In this document: positions 1-8,262 of the stretch, in pieces
How the letters are laid out: each line of letters begins with the position of its first letter
How positions within the stretch are numbered: the stretch's first letter is position 1
Assembly: GCF_038433465.1 (NCBI RefSeq)
Contig: NZ_JAESVF010000001.1
Coordinates: 620,001 to 684,000 of the forward strand
Length of the DNA stretch: 64,000 bases
Direction of reading: 5' to 3'
Source of the DNA: Galbibacter sp038433465
Lineage (GTDB): Bacteria > Bacteroidota > Bacteroidia > Flavobacteriales > Flavobacteriaceae
Made by a program: the position numbers and the translations under genes
Notes under the pieces: generated by a model
Database searches by the model: none
The model's input: the letters and a program-made list of their open reading frames with translations, nothing else
Told to the model about the DNA's origin: nothing

Positions 1-1506
1 GGGAAGGCACGCCGACAAGTAAAGGAAGCTTGTTTTTCGTTTGTTTCGCCTAAAAAAACATCGGCACCAAAACTTATACATGTTTCTGATGAAATGTTGG
101 AAACTCTTGGAATTCCTGAAGAAGTAAAGTCAACAGAGACTTTTTTAAACGTTTTTACAGGAAACGAAGTGTTGCCAAATACCAAGCCTTACGCTATGTG
201 TTATGGCGGACATCAGTTTGGGAATTGGGCTGGACAATTGGGCGACGGTCGTGCTATTAATTTAGCTGAAGTAGTGCATAACAATCAGCGTTGGGCAATT
301 CAGCTTAAAGGCGCAGGAGAAACTCCTTATTCTCGCTCTGCCGATGGTTTGGCGGTGCTGAGATCGTCTATTCGGGAGTATTTATGTAGCGAAGCAATGC
401 ACCATTTGGGAGTGCCAACAACTAGAGCGTTGTCGCTTGCACTTTCAGGAGATCAAGTGCTTCGAGATATGTTGTATAACGGAAATGCCGATTTTGAGCA
501 AGGCGCAATTGTTTGTCGCGTTGCACCGAGTTTTATCCGTTTTGGAAACTTCGAAATTTTTGCTGCTCGAGGCGACCACAAAACACTAAAAGAGCTAACC
601 GATTATACCATCAAGCACTTTTATCCGCATTTGGGAACGCCTTCAAAAGAAACCTATATCCAGTTTTTTAAAGAAGTTGCTCAGCGAACTTTAACTACCG
701 TTGTGCATTGGCAACGCGTGGGATTTGTGCACGGGGTTTTAAACACCGACAACATGTCCATTTTGGGGTTAACAATTGATTATGGCCCATACGGTTGGCT
801 GGAAGGTTTCGATTTTGGTTGGACACCAAATACCACCGATGCTGTTCATAAAAGATATCGCTTCGGAAATCAACCGAATATTGGTTTGTGGAATTTATAT
901 CAGTTGGCAAATGCCTTGTATCCGCTTGTTGATGAAGCTGAACCTTTGGAAGCTATTTTAAATGACTATAAAACTTCATTTGAAAAAGAATCTTTAAAAA
1001 TGATGCGTCAAAAGTTAGGATTACAATCTGAAACTGAAGAAGATGAAAAATTAATTCAGCAATTAGAAGAAAATTTAGAACTATCTGAAACTGATATGAC
1101 GATTTTTTTCCGTAAATTAAGTAAATTTCCGAAGGCAACTTCCGAAGCAGGAATAGATTTTGTAAAAGATGCTTTTTATGCTGAAGAAGAAATTCAAGGA
1201 GCAATACTTGAAAAATGGAACACTTGGTTTGATGCGTATAAATTGAGATTGCAAAGAGAAACGGCAACAGATGAAGAAAGAGCGCAACAGATGAATAAGG
1301 TAAACCCAAAGTATGTCTTGAGAAATTATATGGCACAATTGGCTATTGATGAAGCGGAAAAAGGCAATTATTCGCTTGTAGATGAGTTATATAAGTTGTT
1401 AAAACAACCATACGATGAGCAACCAGCAAATGAAAAATGGTTTGCAAAACGCCCCGAATGGGCACGCCATAAAGTAGGCTGTTCGATGCTGTCGTGTAGT
1501 TCTTAA
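1..1506 (+). CDS. selO: Protein adenylyltransferase SelO (YdiU family), 5' end outside window
   Basis: SelO is a kinase-fold enzyme that transfers AMP from ATP to protein hydroxyls and is linked to redox homeostasis. The reading frame is open to base 1, and the residues before the first ATG (base 94) read as typical SelO N-terminus (FSFVSP, then HVSDEM), so the true start lies upstream. Family blocks seen: GGHQFGNWAGQLGDGRA, KGAGETPYSR, the IREYL helix followed by GVPTTRAL, and the catalytic VHGVLNTDNMSI with IDYGPYGW. The C-terminus ends Cys-Ser-Met-Leu-Ser-Cys-Ser-Ser, the conserved Cys tail that carries selenocysteine in some eukaryotic SelO. The next gene follows after 9 bp, which suggests the start of a redox operon. 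Confidence 0.95.
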   Translation, partial: GKARRQVKEACFSFVSPKKTSAPKLIHVSDEMLETLGIPEEVKSTETFLNVFTGNEVLPNTKPYAMCYGGHQFGNWAGQLGDGRAINLAEVVHNNQRWAIQLKGAGETPYSRSADGLAVLRSSIREYLCSEAMHHLGVPTTRALSLALSGDQVLRDMLYNGNADFEQGAIVCRVAPSFIRFGNFEIFAARGDHKTLKELTDYTIKHFYPHLGTPSKETYIQFFKEVAQRTLTTVVHWQRVGFVHGVLNTDNMSILGLTIDYGPYGWLEGFDFGWTPNTTDAVHKRYRFGNQPNIGLWNLYQLANALYPLVDEAEPLEAILNDYKTSFEKESLKMMRQKLGLQSETEEDEKLIQQLEENLELSETDMTIFFRKLSKFPKATSEAGIDFVKDAFYAEEEIQGAILEKWNTWFDAYKLRLQRETATDEERAQQMNKVNPKYVLRNYMAQLAIDEAEKGNYSLVDELYKLLKQPYDEQPANEKWFAKRPEWARHKVGCSMLSCSS

Positions 1507-1515
1507 TCAAAAATT

Positions 1516-1917
1516 ATGAAAACAACCGTAGTAACACTAGTACTTTTAGTTATGACATATTTTAATACCAATGCGCAAAAGGGCAATGAGTGGGTAGACA
1601 AGGTGTATAGCATTAAAGGAGATTGGGCAATACAGTTGGAAAACGACGAGATGTATTTTGTACTCGGGAGTAACTTTTACACACTTGCTGGTCCCGATTT
1701 AAAACTGTACCTCTCTCCAAAAGCTATAGATGAAATCGCCAATAGAGATGCTGTTGATGAAGAAGGAGGCGTATTTATAGCCGAATTGAAATCGAATAAA
1801 GGGGCGCAGAAATACAAACTCCCAAAGGATATAGAACTTTCCGATTATCAATCGTTAGTAATTCATTGTAGAAAGTTTTCAGTGGTTTGGGGCGGAATAG
1901 CATTGTCAAACGAATGA
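1516..1917 (+). CDS. Exported DM13-domain protein
   Basis: A 133-residue protein with an N-terminal signal peptide (hydrophobic run ending at NTNAQ, about residue 20). The mature part resembles a DM13 domain: a GPDLKLYLS strand, a lysine/asparagine turn with KGAQKYKLP, and a final SDYQSLVIHCRKFSVVWGGIAL block with the single conserved Cys. DM13 domains are small beta-sandwich modules thought to have redox or electron-transfer roles. It lies 9 bp after selO and overlaps the next small gene by four bases (ATGA). The family call is from motif memory; the function in bacteria is unknown. Confidence 0.65.
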   Translation: MKTTVVTLVLLVMTYFNTNAQKGNEWVDKVYSIKGDWAIQLENDEMYFVLGSNFYTLAGPDLKLYLSPKAIDEIANRDAVDEEGGVFIAELKSNKGAQKYKLPKDIELSDYQSLVIHCRKFSVVWGGIALSNE

Positions 1918-2162
1918 TTTTAGAACGCATACAAAATTTACCCGTTGGATATTCCGAAGTGATGTATCAGCAAAAAAAATACGGCGTTACCAGAACAGAT
2001 TTTAACAATGGAAAAAGTATTAAAGTTTATGCTGAAGAGTTGGGCGGAAATGACTTTATCAGTCTGAATTTTTATAGCACTCAAACTGCAGAAAGTTTGA
2101 AGCCCTGTGAAATGCCAGAAGCCAAAGTGATACATTTTTTAATGAACTATAAAAAAATATAA
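1914..2162 (+). CDS. Small conserved-looking protein of unknown function (82 aa)
   Basis: Unrecognised. The start is taken at 1914 because the ATG overlaps the stop of the DM13 gene (ATGA), a normal translational coupling; an upstream in-frame ATG at 1887 would overlap the previous gene by 31 bases. The product begins MILERIQNLPVGYSEV, is soluble, contains one Cys (KPCEMPEAKV) and ends in a lysine-rich tail. No signal peptide or membrane segment is visible. It sits 3 bp before the AhpD-like gene, so it is probably co-expressed with the redox cluster. N-terminal similarity to small proteins encoded beside msrA in Flavobacteriia is possible but not certain. Confidence 0.6.
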   Translation: MILERIQNLPVGYSEVMYQQKKYGVTRTDFNNGKSIKVYAEELGGNDFISLNFYSTQTAESLKPCEMPEAKVIHFLMNYKKI

Positions 2163-2165
2163 ATT

Positions 2166-2630
2166 ATGGATGATATTATTTTTGAAAACAAACGGTTCGA
2201 CCCATCGATCACCCCATTTTTAGAACTGGCAAAACAAATGGCAACGGCTTTTGGATATACTGCAAATCTTAAAGTTGACAAACATTTGGCGCAATTACTT
2301 AGGTTGCGTGTGGCGCAAAAAAATGAATGCGCCTATTGCGTAATTCTTCATGCTAAAACTTCTAGAGAGGTTGGAATTTCTGAAGCTAAAACCGATAATA
2401 TTTCTTCTTGGTGGAATAGCGATTTATTTACTGAAAAAGAAAAAGTAGCACTCGCATACACCGATATTTTAACCGAAGGAACTCACAAGAATTTTCAGCA
2501 ATATCACGATGCATTAACACCCTATTTTTCAACTGAAGAAATAGCGGAAATTGCAGCTATTGTTATTAATATGAATGTGTGGACACGGTTGAAATTAGCA
2601 CAAGGAGAAACCCCTGTTTTTAAATCATAA
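2166..2630 (+). CDS. Carboxymuconolactone decarboxylase / AhpD-like protein
   Basis: A 154-residue all-alpha protein of the CMD/AhpD superfamily. The hallmark is KNECAYCVILHAK at about residues 55-65, giving the E-x-CxxC-xxx-H redox motif used by AhpD-type thiol peroxidase partners. The following TEKEKVALAYTDILTEG and EEIAEIAAIVINMNVWTRL helices are also typical. With the CxxC intact, a disulfide relay or peroxidase role is more likely than true decarboxylase activity. It is co-directional with spacings of 3 bp upstream and 2 bp downstream, inside the redox run. Confidence 0.85.
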   Translation: MDDIIFENKRFDPSITPFLELAKQMATAFGYTANLKVDKHLAQLLRLRVAQKNECAYCVILHAKTSREVGISEAKTDNISSWWNSDLFTEKEKVALAYTDILTEGTHKNFQQYHDALTPYFSTEEIAEIAAIVINMNVWTRLKLAQGETPVFKS

Positions 2631-2632
2631 AA

Positions 2633-3025
2633 ATGAATTGGTATATCCCGATAACGATACTTCCAGGTTTGGGCATGTTAATTTTGTCTACGGCCACGCA
2701 AATGATGGGATTAAGTAGTGAAATAGGTGCTTTAGTTTCAAAGAAATGTTCGCCATTTCAACACACCATAGCCCAAAAAAAGATTAAACAACTCGGACTT
2801 TTAACAAGGGCAAGTACCCTTTTGTATACCGCTACAGGTTGTTATGTGCTTTCTGGAATTATCGGTGCAATTTACGAGAACGATTCGGTGTGGAGTGTAC
2901 CAAGTATAACGCTGTATGTGGGTACAATTTTAATGTTTATTGGGATTACATTTTTAATTATTTACGCATTTCGAACTGTTATTATTCGAAAACTACAGTT
3001 CGATAATAATCATTTAATGGAATGA
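2633..3025 (+). CDS. Small integral membrane protein, DUF2721-like
   Basis: A 130-residue protein with three hydrophobic segments (about residues 4-26, 55-85 and 95-118), separated by a basic, polar stretch (SKKCSPFQHTIAQKKIKQL). The arrangement of an N-terminal helix, a charged cytoplasmic loop and a C-terminal helical pair resembles DUF2721 membrane proteins, but this is a weak call. The stop overlaps the next start (ATGA at 3022), so it should be co-translated with the redoxin. No catalytic residues are visible. Confidence 0.6.
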   Translation: MNWYIPITILPGLGMLILSTATQMMGLSSEIGALVSKKCSPFQHTIAQKKIKQLGLLTRASTLLYTATGCYVLSGIIGAIYENDSVWSVPSITLYVGTILMFIGITFLIIYAFRTVIIRKLQFDNNHLME

Positions 3026-3477
3026 ATATAGGAGAAAAATTACAAGATTGGACGTTGCTTCCAATCTCGGAAAATCAAGAAGTACCAAACGTAAATGATT
3101 TTCAGGAGAAACCACTTTTGATTTTATTTTTCTATATGGGTTGCCCAGGATGCAAAGGCAGAGCAATTCCGTTTGCAAACAGAATTGTTTATGAAGATGT
3201 TGGAGTTGCTGTTGTTGGAATTCATACACGGTTTGAAGGACGCGTATACTCCGACGACGAATTGGAAAAAGCAAAAGAAGAATTCCATATTCGGTTTCCA
3301 GTATATCGAGACCAACCCGAGGCAACAACTTTTAAAGCGTATCAAGCGGGAGGAACACCACATTGGATTTTAATTGATGTAAATGGTGTTGTTTTACAAT
3401 CTATTTTTGGCTCCGATCCCAACAACGCTTTATTACGATTAGACCTTAAAATAAAAGAGTTAACTAAAACGATTTAA
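3022..3477 (+). CDS. Thioredoxin-fold redoxin (AhpC/TSA-like)
   Basis: A 151-residue cytosolic protein with a thioredoxin-like fold. LLILFFYMGCPGCKGRAIPFAN places a CPGC active site after the second beta strand (about residues 42-45). VYRDQPEATTFKAYQAGGTPHWILIDVNG provides the cis-Pro loop (GGTP) and the final strands. There is no signal peptide. Probable role is peroxide or disulfide reduction. The start overlaps the membrane protein's stop, and the end is 1 bp before the DUF427 gene. Which redoxin subfamily it belongs to cannot be settled by eye. Confidence 0.8.
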   Translation: MNIGEKLQDWTLLPISENQEVPNVNDFQEKPLLILFFYMGCPGCKGRAIPFANRIVYEDVGVAVVGIHTRFEGRVYSDDELEKAKEEFHIRFPVYRDQPEATTFKAYQAGGTPHWILIDVNGVVLQSIFGSDPNNALLRLDLKIKELTKTI

Positions 3478-3478
3478 G

Positions 3479-3769
3479 ATGAAATACAAAGCTATTTGGA
3501 ATAATCAAGTAATCGCAGAAAGTAGCGAAACAAAAGAGGTTGAAGGGAATAAATATTTTCCGCCAGAAAGTATAAAGAAACAGTTTTTTAAAACTACCGG
3601 AACACATACAACTTGCCCGTGGAAAGGAAAAGCATCTTATTTTTCGATTGAAGTAGATGGAAAAGTAAATGAAGATGCAGCTTGGTTTTATCCAGCACCA
3701 TCGGAATTGGCAAGAGAGATAAAAGATTATGTTGCCTTTTGGAAAGGTGTTGAAGTTGTAGAAGCGTAA
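3479..3769 (+). CDS. DUF427 domain protein
   Basis: A 96-residue single-domain DUF427 protein. The family signature is clear: a start of the form (K)AIWNNQVIAES, then EGNKYFPPESI, TCPWKGKASYFSIEVDG with the conserved CPWKG, and AAWFYPAPSELAREIKDYVAFWKGVEV. DUF427 proteins are small beta-sandwich proteins of unknown activity often found beside redox or glutathione genes. The full usual length is present. Gene spacing is 1 bp on the left and 0 bp on the right. Confidence 0.85.
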   Translation: MKYKAIWNNQVIAESSETKEVEGNKYFPPESIKKQFFKTTGTHTTCPWKGKASYFSIEVDGKVNEDAAWFYPAPSELAREIKDYVAFWKGVEVVEA

Positions 3770-4267
3770 ATGATGATGAAAGTTGCATTGAGTGGAAGCT
3801 GTTATTGGTGTATGGAAGCCATTTATCAATCGTTAATTGGAGTAGATTTGGTGGAGCAAGGTTTTGTATCCTCGGATGATGATGAGTTTTCTGAAGCAAT
3901 TATTGTGCATTTTCAGCCAGAAGTAATTGACTTAAAAACACTCATTGAAATACATCTTCATACGCATAAATGCACCGTTAACCATAGCTGGAGAGACAAA
4001 TATAAGTCGGCAGTTTATGTGTTTTCAGAAGCACAAAAAATTGTTGCAGAAAAAATTTTGGAAGCCTTGCAAGGTGATTTTTCAGAAACAATAATCACCA
4101 AAGTTTTGATGTATAAGCAGTTTAAACCTTCCGAAGAAATGTTTCACAACTACTATTACAACAACCCCGAAAAGCCTTTTTGTGAGCGTTATATCCATCC
4201 GAAGTTAAAAAAGATTTTAACCGATTTTTCTGAATATGCCGACAGCGAAAAATTAAAAAATGTATAA
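3770..4267 (+). CDS. msrA: Peptide methionine sulfoxide reductase MsrA-type
   Basis: Reduces methionine-S-sulfoxide in proteins. The 165-residue product carries GSCYWCMEA at the N-terminus in place of the usual GCFWC-E, so the catalytic Cys is kept but the motif is shifted and Phe is replaced by Tyr. FVSSDDDEFSEAIIVHF, the KYKSAVYVFSEAQ strand and the C-terminal MFHNYYYNNP with Cys-Glu-Arg-Tyr match the family; the late Cys could act as resolving residue. Three consecutive ATGs (3770, 3773, 3776) leave the exact start open. It is directly abutted to DUF427 and lies within the redox run. Confidence 0.8.
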   Translation: MMMKVALSGSCYWCMEAIYQSLIGVDLVEQGFVSSDDDEFSEAIIVHFQPEVIDLKTLIEIHLHTHKCTVNHSWRDKYKSAVYVFSEAQKIVAEKILEALQGDFSETIITKVLMYKQFKPSEEMFHNYYYNNPEKPFCERYIHPKLKKILTDFSEYADSEKLKNV

Positions 4268-4282
4268 CCAATACCAACCAAA

Positions 4283-5500
4283 ATGAAAAGCACCAAACTA
4301 CAAATCGTCAATAAAAAAGGACATACACTCCAGGCTTATTTGGAGCTTCCAGCAAATCAAAAACCGAGTTATTACGCCATTTTTGCACACTGTTTTACCT
4401 GCAACAGCACTTTTGATGCTGTAAAAAATATAAGTAGGTCGCTAACCAATTTTGGATTTGGTGTAGTGCGTTTTGATTTCACTGGTTTAGGCAGAAGTGA
4501 AGGGAGTTTTGCCGAAAGTCATTTTTCTGCCAATGTAGACGATTTATTGGCGGTTAATAATTTTTTAGATGAAAACTACGAAGCGCCTTCGCTGTTAATA
4601 GGTCATTCGCTGGGCGGTGCGGCTGTTTTGGCAGCTGCTTCAAAGTTGGATAATATCAAAGCCATAGCTACCATTGGCGCGCCAGCAACAGTATCGCACG
4701 TTAAACATTTGTTTTCTCACCAAATTTCAGATATCGAAAACAAAGGGAATATAGAAGTTAACATTGGTGGTCGTCCTTTTAATATTGACAATGAATTTGT
4801 GCAAGATTTTGATAAAACCAATCTTCCTGAAATTGTAAAATCGTTGAGACGCCCGTTGTTGATTATGCACGCTCCTTTTGATAAAATTGTTGGTATTGAA
4901 AATGCCCAAGACCTTTACCACAAAGCCATGCACCCAAAAAGTTTTGTGAGTTTAGACGATGCCGATCATTTACTTTCAAACGCAAAAGACAGTGTGTATG
5001 CAGGGAATATGATTGGAACTTGGGTTGCTCGTTACTTTGAGTTTAAACCACACGAGATGTTAAAAACTGAAGGCGAGCAGTTGGTTGCTCACCTCAACCT
5101 TACCGAAGATAATTTTACAACCAATATCCAAACTAAAAAGCACAGTTTAATTGCCGACGAACCCGAAAGTTTTGGAGGAGACGATTTTGGTCCGAGTCCG
5201 TACGACTATCTAAGTGCTGGCCTCGCTGCTTGTACTACCATGACCTTGAAACTTTATGCTGAACGTAAAAATTGGGACTTACAAGAAGTGTTTGTTTATG
5301 TAACGCACTCTAAAAAACATACCGACGATTTGATGTTGGATGTGGAAAAACCTGGACGAATAGACCATATTTCAAAGAAGTTAAAGTTTGTTGGAAATTT
5401 AGATGAAAGTCAAAAAAGCAAATTAAAAGAAATAGCCTCAAAATGTCCCGTGCATCGAACCCTACAAAGCGATGTTATTATTGAAACTGAAGAAGTATAA
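4283..5500 (+). CDS. Alpha/beta hydrolase fused to OsmC-family domain
   Basis: A 405-residue two-domain protein. Residues 1-250 are an alpha/beta hydrolase with FTCNSTFDAVKNISRSL, nucleophile elbow GHSLGGAAV, acid loop HAPFDKIVG and histidine in DADHLL. Residues 260-405 are an OsmC/Ohr-like domain with the first redox Cys in SAGLAACTTMTLK and the second in SKCPVHRTL. OsmC proteins reduce organic hydroperoxides; the fused hydrolase may release peroxidised acyl groups (inference). The fusion is a known architecture in Bacteroidota and Proteobacteria. It follows msrA by 15 bp. Confidence 0.9.
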   Translation: MKSTKLQIVNKKGHTLQAYLELPANQKPSYYAIFAHCFTCNSTFDAVKNISRSLTNFGFGVVRFDFTGLGRSEGSFAESHFSANVDDLLAVNNFLDENYEAPSLLIGHSLGGAAVLAAASKLDNIKAIATIGAPATVSHVKHLFSHQISDIENKGNIEVNIGGRPFNIDNEFVQDFDKTNLPEIVKSLRRPLLIMHAPFDKIVGIENAQDLYHKAMHPKSFVSLDDADHLLSNAKDSVYAGNMIGTWVARYFEFKPHEMLKTEGEQLVAHLNLTEDNFTTNIQTKKHSLIADEPESFGGDDFGPSPYDYLSAGLAACTTMTLKLYAERKNWDLQEVFVYVTHSKKHTDDLMLDVEKPGRIDHISKKLKFVGNLDESQKSKLKEIASKCPVHRTLQSDVIIETEEV

Positions 5501-5516
5501 TTTAATTGAAATAGAT

Positions 5517-5792
5517 ATGAAAGTTAACATTGTAGAAAGCGTAAAAGCCTATTTTAAGAAGAAAGAAAACAACGAAACCGTAGGAAAAGCACCAGAAGGA
5601 GTTTGCCCAAATTGTTGGGGAAGCCAGGAATGGGACGGACATTTTTACGAGCTCATGCGTGCCAAAAATATTAGTCCGTTAGACGATACATACAATAGCT
5701 TTATAAAAGAAATTGTTACCAAACACATTAACGGAATTATCATCGACGAGAACACGTACACCTGTACTACTTGCCAAATTAAATACGATTAA
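5517..5792 (+). CDS. Small zinc-ribbon-like protein
   Basis: A 91-residue soluble protein with two Cys pairs: VCPNCWGSQEWDG near residue 28 and YTCTTCQIKYD at the extreme C-terminus, which together could bind one zinc. The helical middle (SFIKEIVTKHINGIIID) separates them. The start at 5517 is preferred over 5472, which would overlap the previous gene by 29 bases. The stop overlaps the next start by one base (TAATG). No family function is recognised. Confidence 0.75.
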   Translation: MKVNIVESVKAYFKKKENNETVGKAPEGVCPNCWGSQEWDGHFYELMRAKNISPLDDTYNSFIKEIVTKHINGIIIDENTYTCTTCQIKYD

Positions 5793-6754
5793 TGAGTGCG
5801 AAAAACACCATTATAGGCTTAGGAATGGCCGCTTTGGGGCGTCCAGAATATATTAATGTAAACAGTGCTGCTACTGAAAATAAATCGGAAGAAACCTTTA
5901 AACAAAACGCATTTAAAGTTTTAGACGAAGCGTATCGGCGGGGGATTTTATATTTTGATACAGCACCCTCATACGGAAAAGGAGAAGCATTTTTAACCGA
6001 ATGGAACAATTCTAGAAACAATAAAGATGTTTTCTTCGGAACAAAATGGGGCTACACTTATGTTGCAAATTGGATACTTGGATACGAAGGAAAACATGAG
6101 ATAAAAGAACATTCGCTGGCAAAACTCGAAGAACAGTGGGAAATATCAAAAGTGCTATTGCCCAAGCTTACGTATTACCAAATACATTCGGCTACGCTAG
6201 AAAGTGGTGTGTTATCTAATATTGAAGTGTTGGAAAAGCTCGCCGAGATTAAGCAAAATTACGGCGTAAAAATTGGGTTAACAACGAGTGGAACTCAACA
6301 ACAAACCGTAATTGAAGAGGCTCTAAAAATTAAGATAAATAACACCGAATTGTTTGATAGTTTTCAGGTAACGTATAATATTTTAGAGCAAAGTACTCAC
6401 GCTGTTTTAGAAGACGTAAAAACTGCCAATAAAACCATCATCGTAAAAGAAGCCTTGGCAAATGGACGTGTTTTCAGAAATAAAAACTATCCTGAATATC
6501 AGCCTCTTTACACAACTTTAGAGCAATTGGCAACTAAATATAACGTTGGGATTGATGCTGTTGCACTACGGTTTTGTATGGACAACTTACAGCCAAATAT
6601 TGTACTTAGCGGTGCGTCGACAATCTTTCATTTAGAAGAAAATTTAAAAGCCAATACTTTTTCTCTTTCAGAAGAAGAATTGCAATCATTAAAAACGTAT
6701 CAAATTAAAAGTGCTAAATATTGGGACGAACGATCTCAACTTGCATGGCATTAA
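5792..6754 (+). CDS. Aldo/keto reductase
   Basis: A 320-residue (alpha/beta)8 NADPH-dependent oxidoreductase. Visible blocks are IIGLGMAALGRPEY at the N-terminus, FDTAPSYGKGEAFL (catalytic Asp-Tyr), FFGTKWGYTYV (catalytic Lys), YYQIHSATLES (catalytic His position), KIGLTTSGTQ, and a C-terminal VLSGASTIFHLEENLKA coenzyme loop. The length is normal. It would reduce aldehydes such as lipid-peroxidation products, in line with the neighbouring redox genes (inference). It overlaps the zinc-ribbon gene by one base. Confidence 0.9.
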   Translation: MSAKNTIIGLGMAALGRPEYINVNSAATENKSEETFKQNAFKVLDEAYRRGILYFDTAPSYGKGEAFLTEWNNSRNNKDVFFGTKWGYTYVANWILGYEGKHEIKEHSLAKLEEQWEISKVLLPKLTYYQIHSATLESGVLSNIEVLEKLAEIKQNYGVKIGLTTSGTQQQTVIEEALKIKINNTELFDSFQVTYNILEQSTHAVLEDVKTANKTIIVKEALANGRVFRNKNYPEYQPLYTTLEQLATKYNVGIDAVALRFCMDNLQPNIVLSGASTIFHLEENLKANTFSLSEEELQSLKTYQIKSAKYWDERSQLAWH

Positions 6755-6773
6755 ACACTAAAACAAAACAACC

Positions 6774-7472
6774 ATGAAATCTTTAAATGAATTAGAAGGA
6801 AAAAGCAATTTGAATGAGTTTGATAAAAGTATTTTGTCATACATGGAGAATTTACATCCGTATGTAAAACATCGTTTGCATGTTGCTGAAAACAAAGGAA
6901 TTTTACCTAAAAACTTATACAATTCTACAGGAATTATAGACGATGCTATTTTAAAAATTTACGAAGAAAACCTTCAGAAAACCGATACGGATATTAAAAT
7001 TTTACTCTTCAAGACTGTGGATGAAATTTTAAAAAGCACCCTAGCCAAAGAGCTTGAAAATTCGAGTACCGAAAACTCAGACGATTTTTTAAAAGGCGAA
7101 TTACAATCGTTGGAAATCGAATTTTTTGTAGATGCCGATAAGGAAACGATTCTTTACAAAGATTTGGATGATATTTCATACAACAAAAATCAGCAAAGTA
7201 ATTTCGATGAGGTTTTTACTGACGAGAGCGCCAATACTGCGGTGATTAATCATTTTAATTTACACAACGAAATATATCATTCCGACAGCGAAACTGTAGG
7301 AAGATTTTACAACTTATTACCCGAGTGTGTTTCTAGCATTGTAGATTTAAGTGTATTTGGAAAGCTCAGCGCAAAAGAAATAGCAAAAGTTTATGCAATC
7401 GATGAAGCGAAAGTAGCGAATGTTATAGCCAATGCAAAAGAGAGTTTTAAAACGCATCAGCATAATGGCTAA
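6774..7472 (+). CDS. Degenerate sigma-70-like / helix-turn-helix protein
   Basis: A 232-residue protein without signal or membrane segment. The N-terminal part (YVKHRLHVAENKGILPKNLYNSTGIIDDAILKIYEE, about residues 30-65) reads like a divergent sigma region 2. The C-terminal part (LLPECVSSIVDLSVFGKLSAKEIAKVYAIDEAKVANVIANA, about residues 180-222) is laid out as sigma region 4 with a helix-turn-helix. The middle is acidic and lengthened. It is 19 bp behind the aldo/keto reductase and closes the cluster, so a regulatory role there is plausible. Its stop abuts the convergent lpxH stop with no room for a terminator. Confidence 0.6.
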   Translation: MKSLNELEGKSNLNEFDKSILSYMENLHPYVKHRLHVAENKGILPKNLYNSTGIIDDAILKIYEENLQKTDTDIKILLFKTVDEILKSTLAKELENSSTENSDDFLKGELQSLEIEFFVDADKETILYKDLDDISYNKNQQSNFDEVFTDESANTAVINHFNLHNEIYHSDSETVGRFYNLLPECVSSIVDLSVFGKLSAKEIAKVYAIDEAKVANVIANAKESFKTHQHNG

Positions 7473-8225
7473 CTAATACTTTTTTAAGTGCATTTTATCG
7501 CCATCAAATTCGGCATAGGTATAATAATGTATCCAATCACCAAGGTTGATGTAAGTACTGTTGTCTTGCAATTTAATTTCTAACGGAAGATGTCTGTGGC
7601 CAAACACAAAATAATCTCGGTGTTTGTCTTGTAGTTTTCGGTGGCAATATTGCACAAGCCATTCATTATCTTCGCCAAGGAATTTTATATCCTCATCTCC
7701 AGAAATCAATTTGTTTTTTACAGAGAGGTATTGTGCCAATTTTACACCAAAGTCTGGATGTAACCATTTGAAAAACCATTTGGCTACGGGGTTGGTAAAC
7801 ACTTTTTTCATGCGCTTATAGCCTTTGTCTCCAGGACCTAAGCCGTCGCCATGACCAATAAAAAATGATTTGTTGTTAAAAGTAAATTCTTTAGGTGAAT
7901 GGTATACAGGGATATTGAGTTCTTCTTCAAAATAGCCATTCATCCATAAGTCGTGGTTTCCAACAAAATAGTAGATAGGAATTCCCGAATCGGTTATCTC
8001 GGCAAGTTTTCCTAAAGTACGGGTAAAACCTTTTGGAATTACTGTTTTGTATTCAAACCAAAAATCGAATAAATCTCCTAAAAGAAAAATGGCGGCAGCG
8101 TCTTTTTTAACAATATCGAGCCATGCCACAAATTTTTTTTCGCGTTCGGCACTTTCGGCTCTTGTGGGAGCTCCCAAATGATTATCGGATGCGAAATATA
8201 TTTTTTTTCCTTCAGGAATAATCAT
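7473..8225 (-). CDS. lpxH: UDP-2,3-diacylglucosamine diphosphatase LpxH-type
   Basis: Hydrolyses UDP-2,3-diacylglucosamine to lipid X in lipid A biosynthesis. The 250-residue metallophosphoesterase shows the full metal-binding set: FASDNHLGAPT, GDLFDFWFEY, GNHDLWM, HGDGLGPGD and FGHRHLP. Length and the FDFWFEY signature match the Bacteroidota LpxH group. It is on the minus strand downstream of the QueD-like gene, with a degraded dispersed repeat between them. Confidence 0.9.
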   Translation of the reverse strand: MIIPEGKKIYFASDNHLGAPTRAESAEREKKFVAWLDIVKKDAAAIFLLGDLFDFWFEYKTVIPKGFTRTLGKLAEITDSGIPIYYFVGNHDLWMNGYFEEELNIPVYHSPKEFTFNNKSFFIGHGDGLGPGDKGYKRMKKVFTNPVAKWFFKWLHPDFGVKLAQYLSVKNKLISGDEDIKFLGEDNEWLVQYCHRKLQDKHRDYFVFGHRHLPLEIKLQDNSTYINLGDWIHYYTYAEFDGDKMHLKKY

Positions 8226-8262
8226 GTAGTTGTTGTTTTGATGGTAAAGATAATTTTTTTTG

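Noticed and set aside
1887..2162. Upstream start for the 82-aa protein
   Set aside because: It would overlap the DM13 gene by 31 bases; the ATGA overlap at 1914 is the natural coupled start.
4283..5500. Hydrolase-OsmC fusion as a novel protein
   Set aside because: This two-domain architecture is already familiar in several phyla; it is reported as a feature only.
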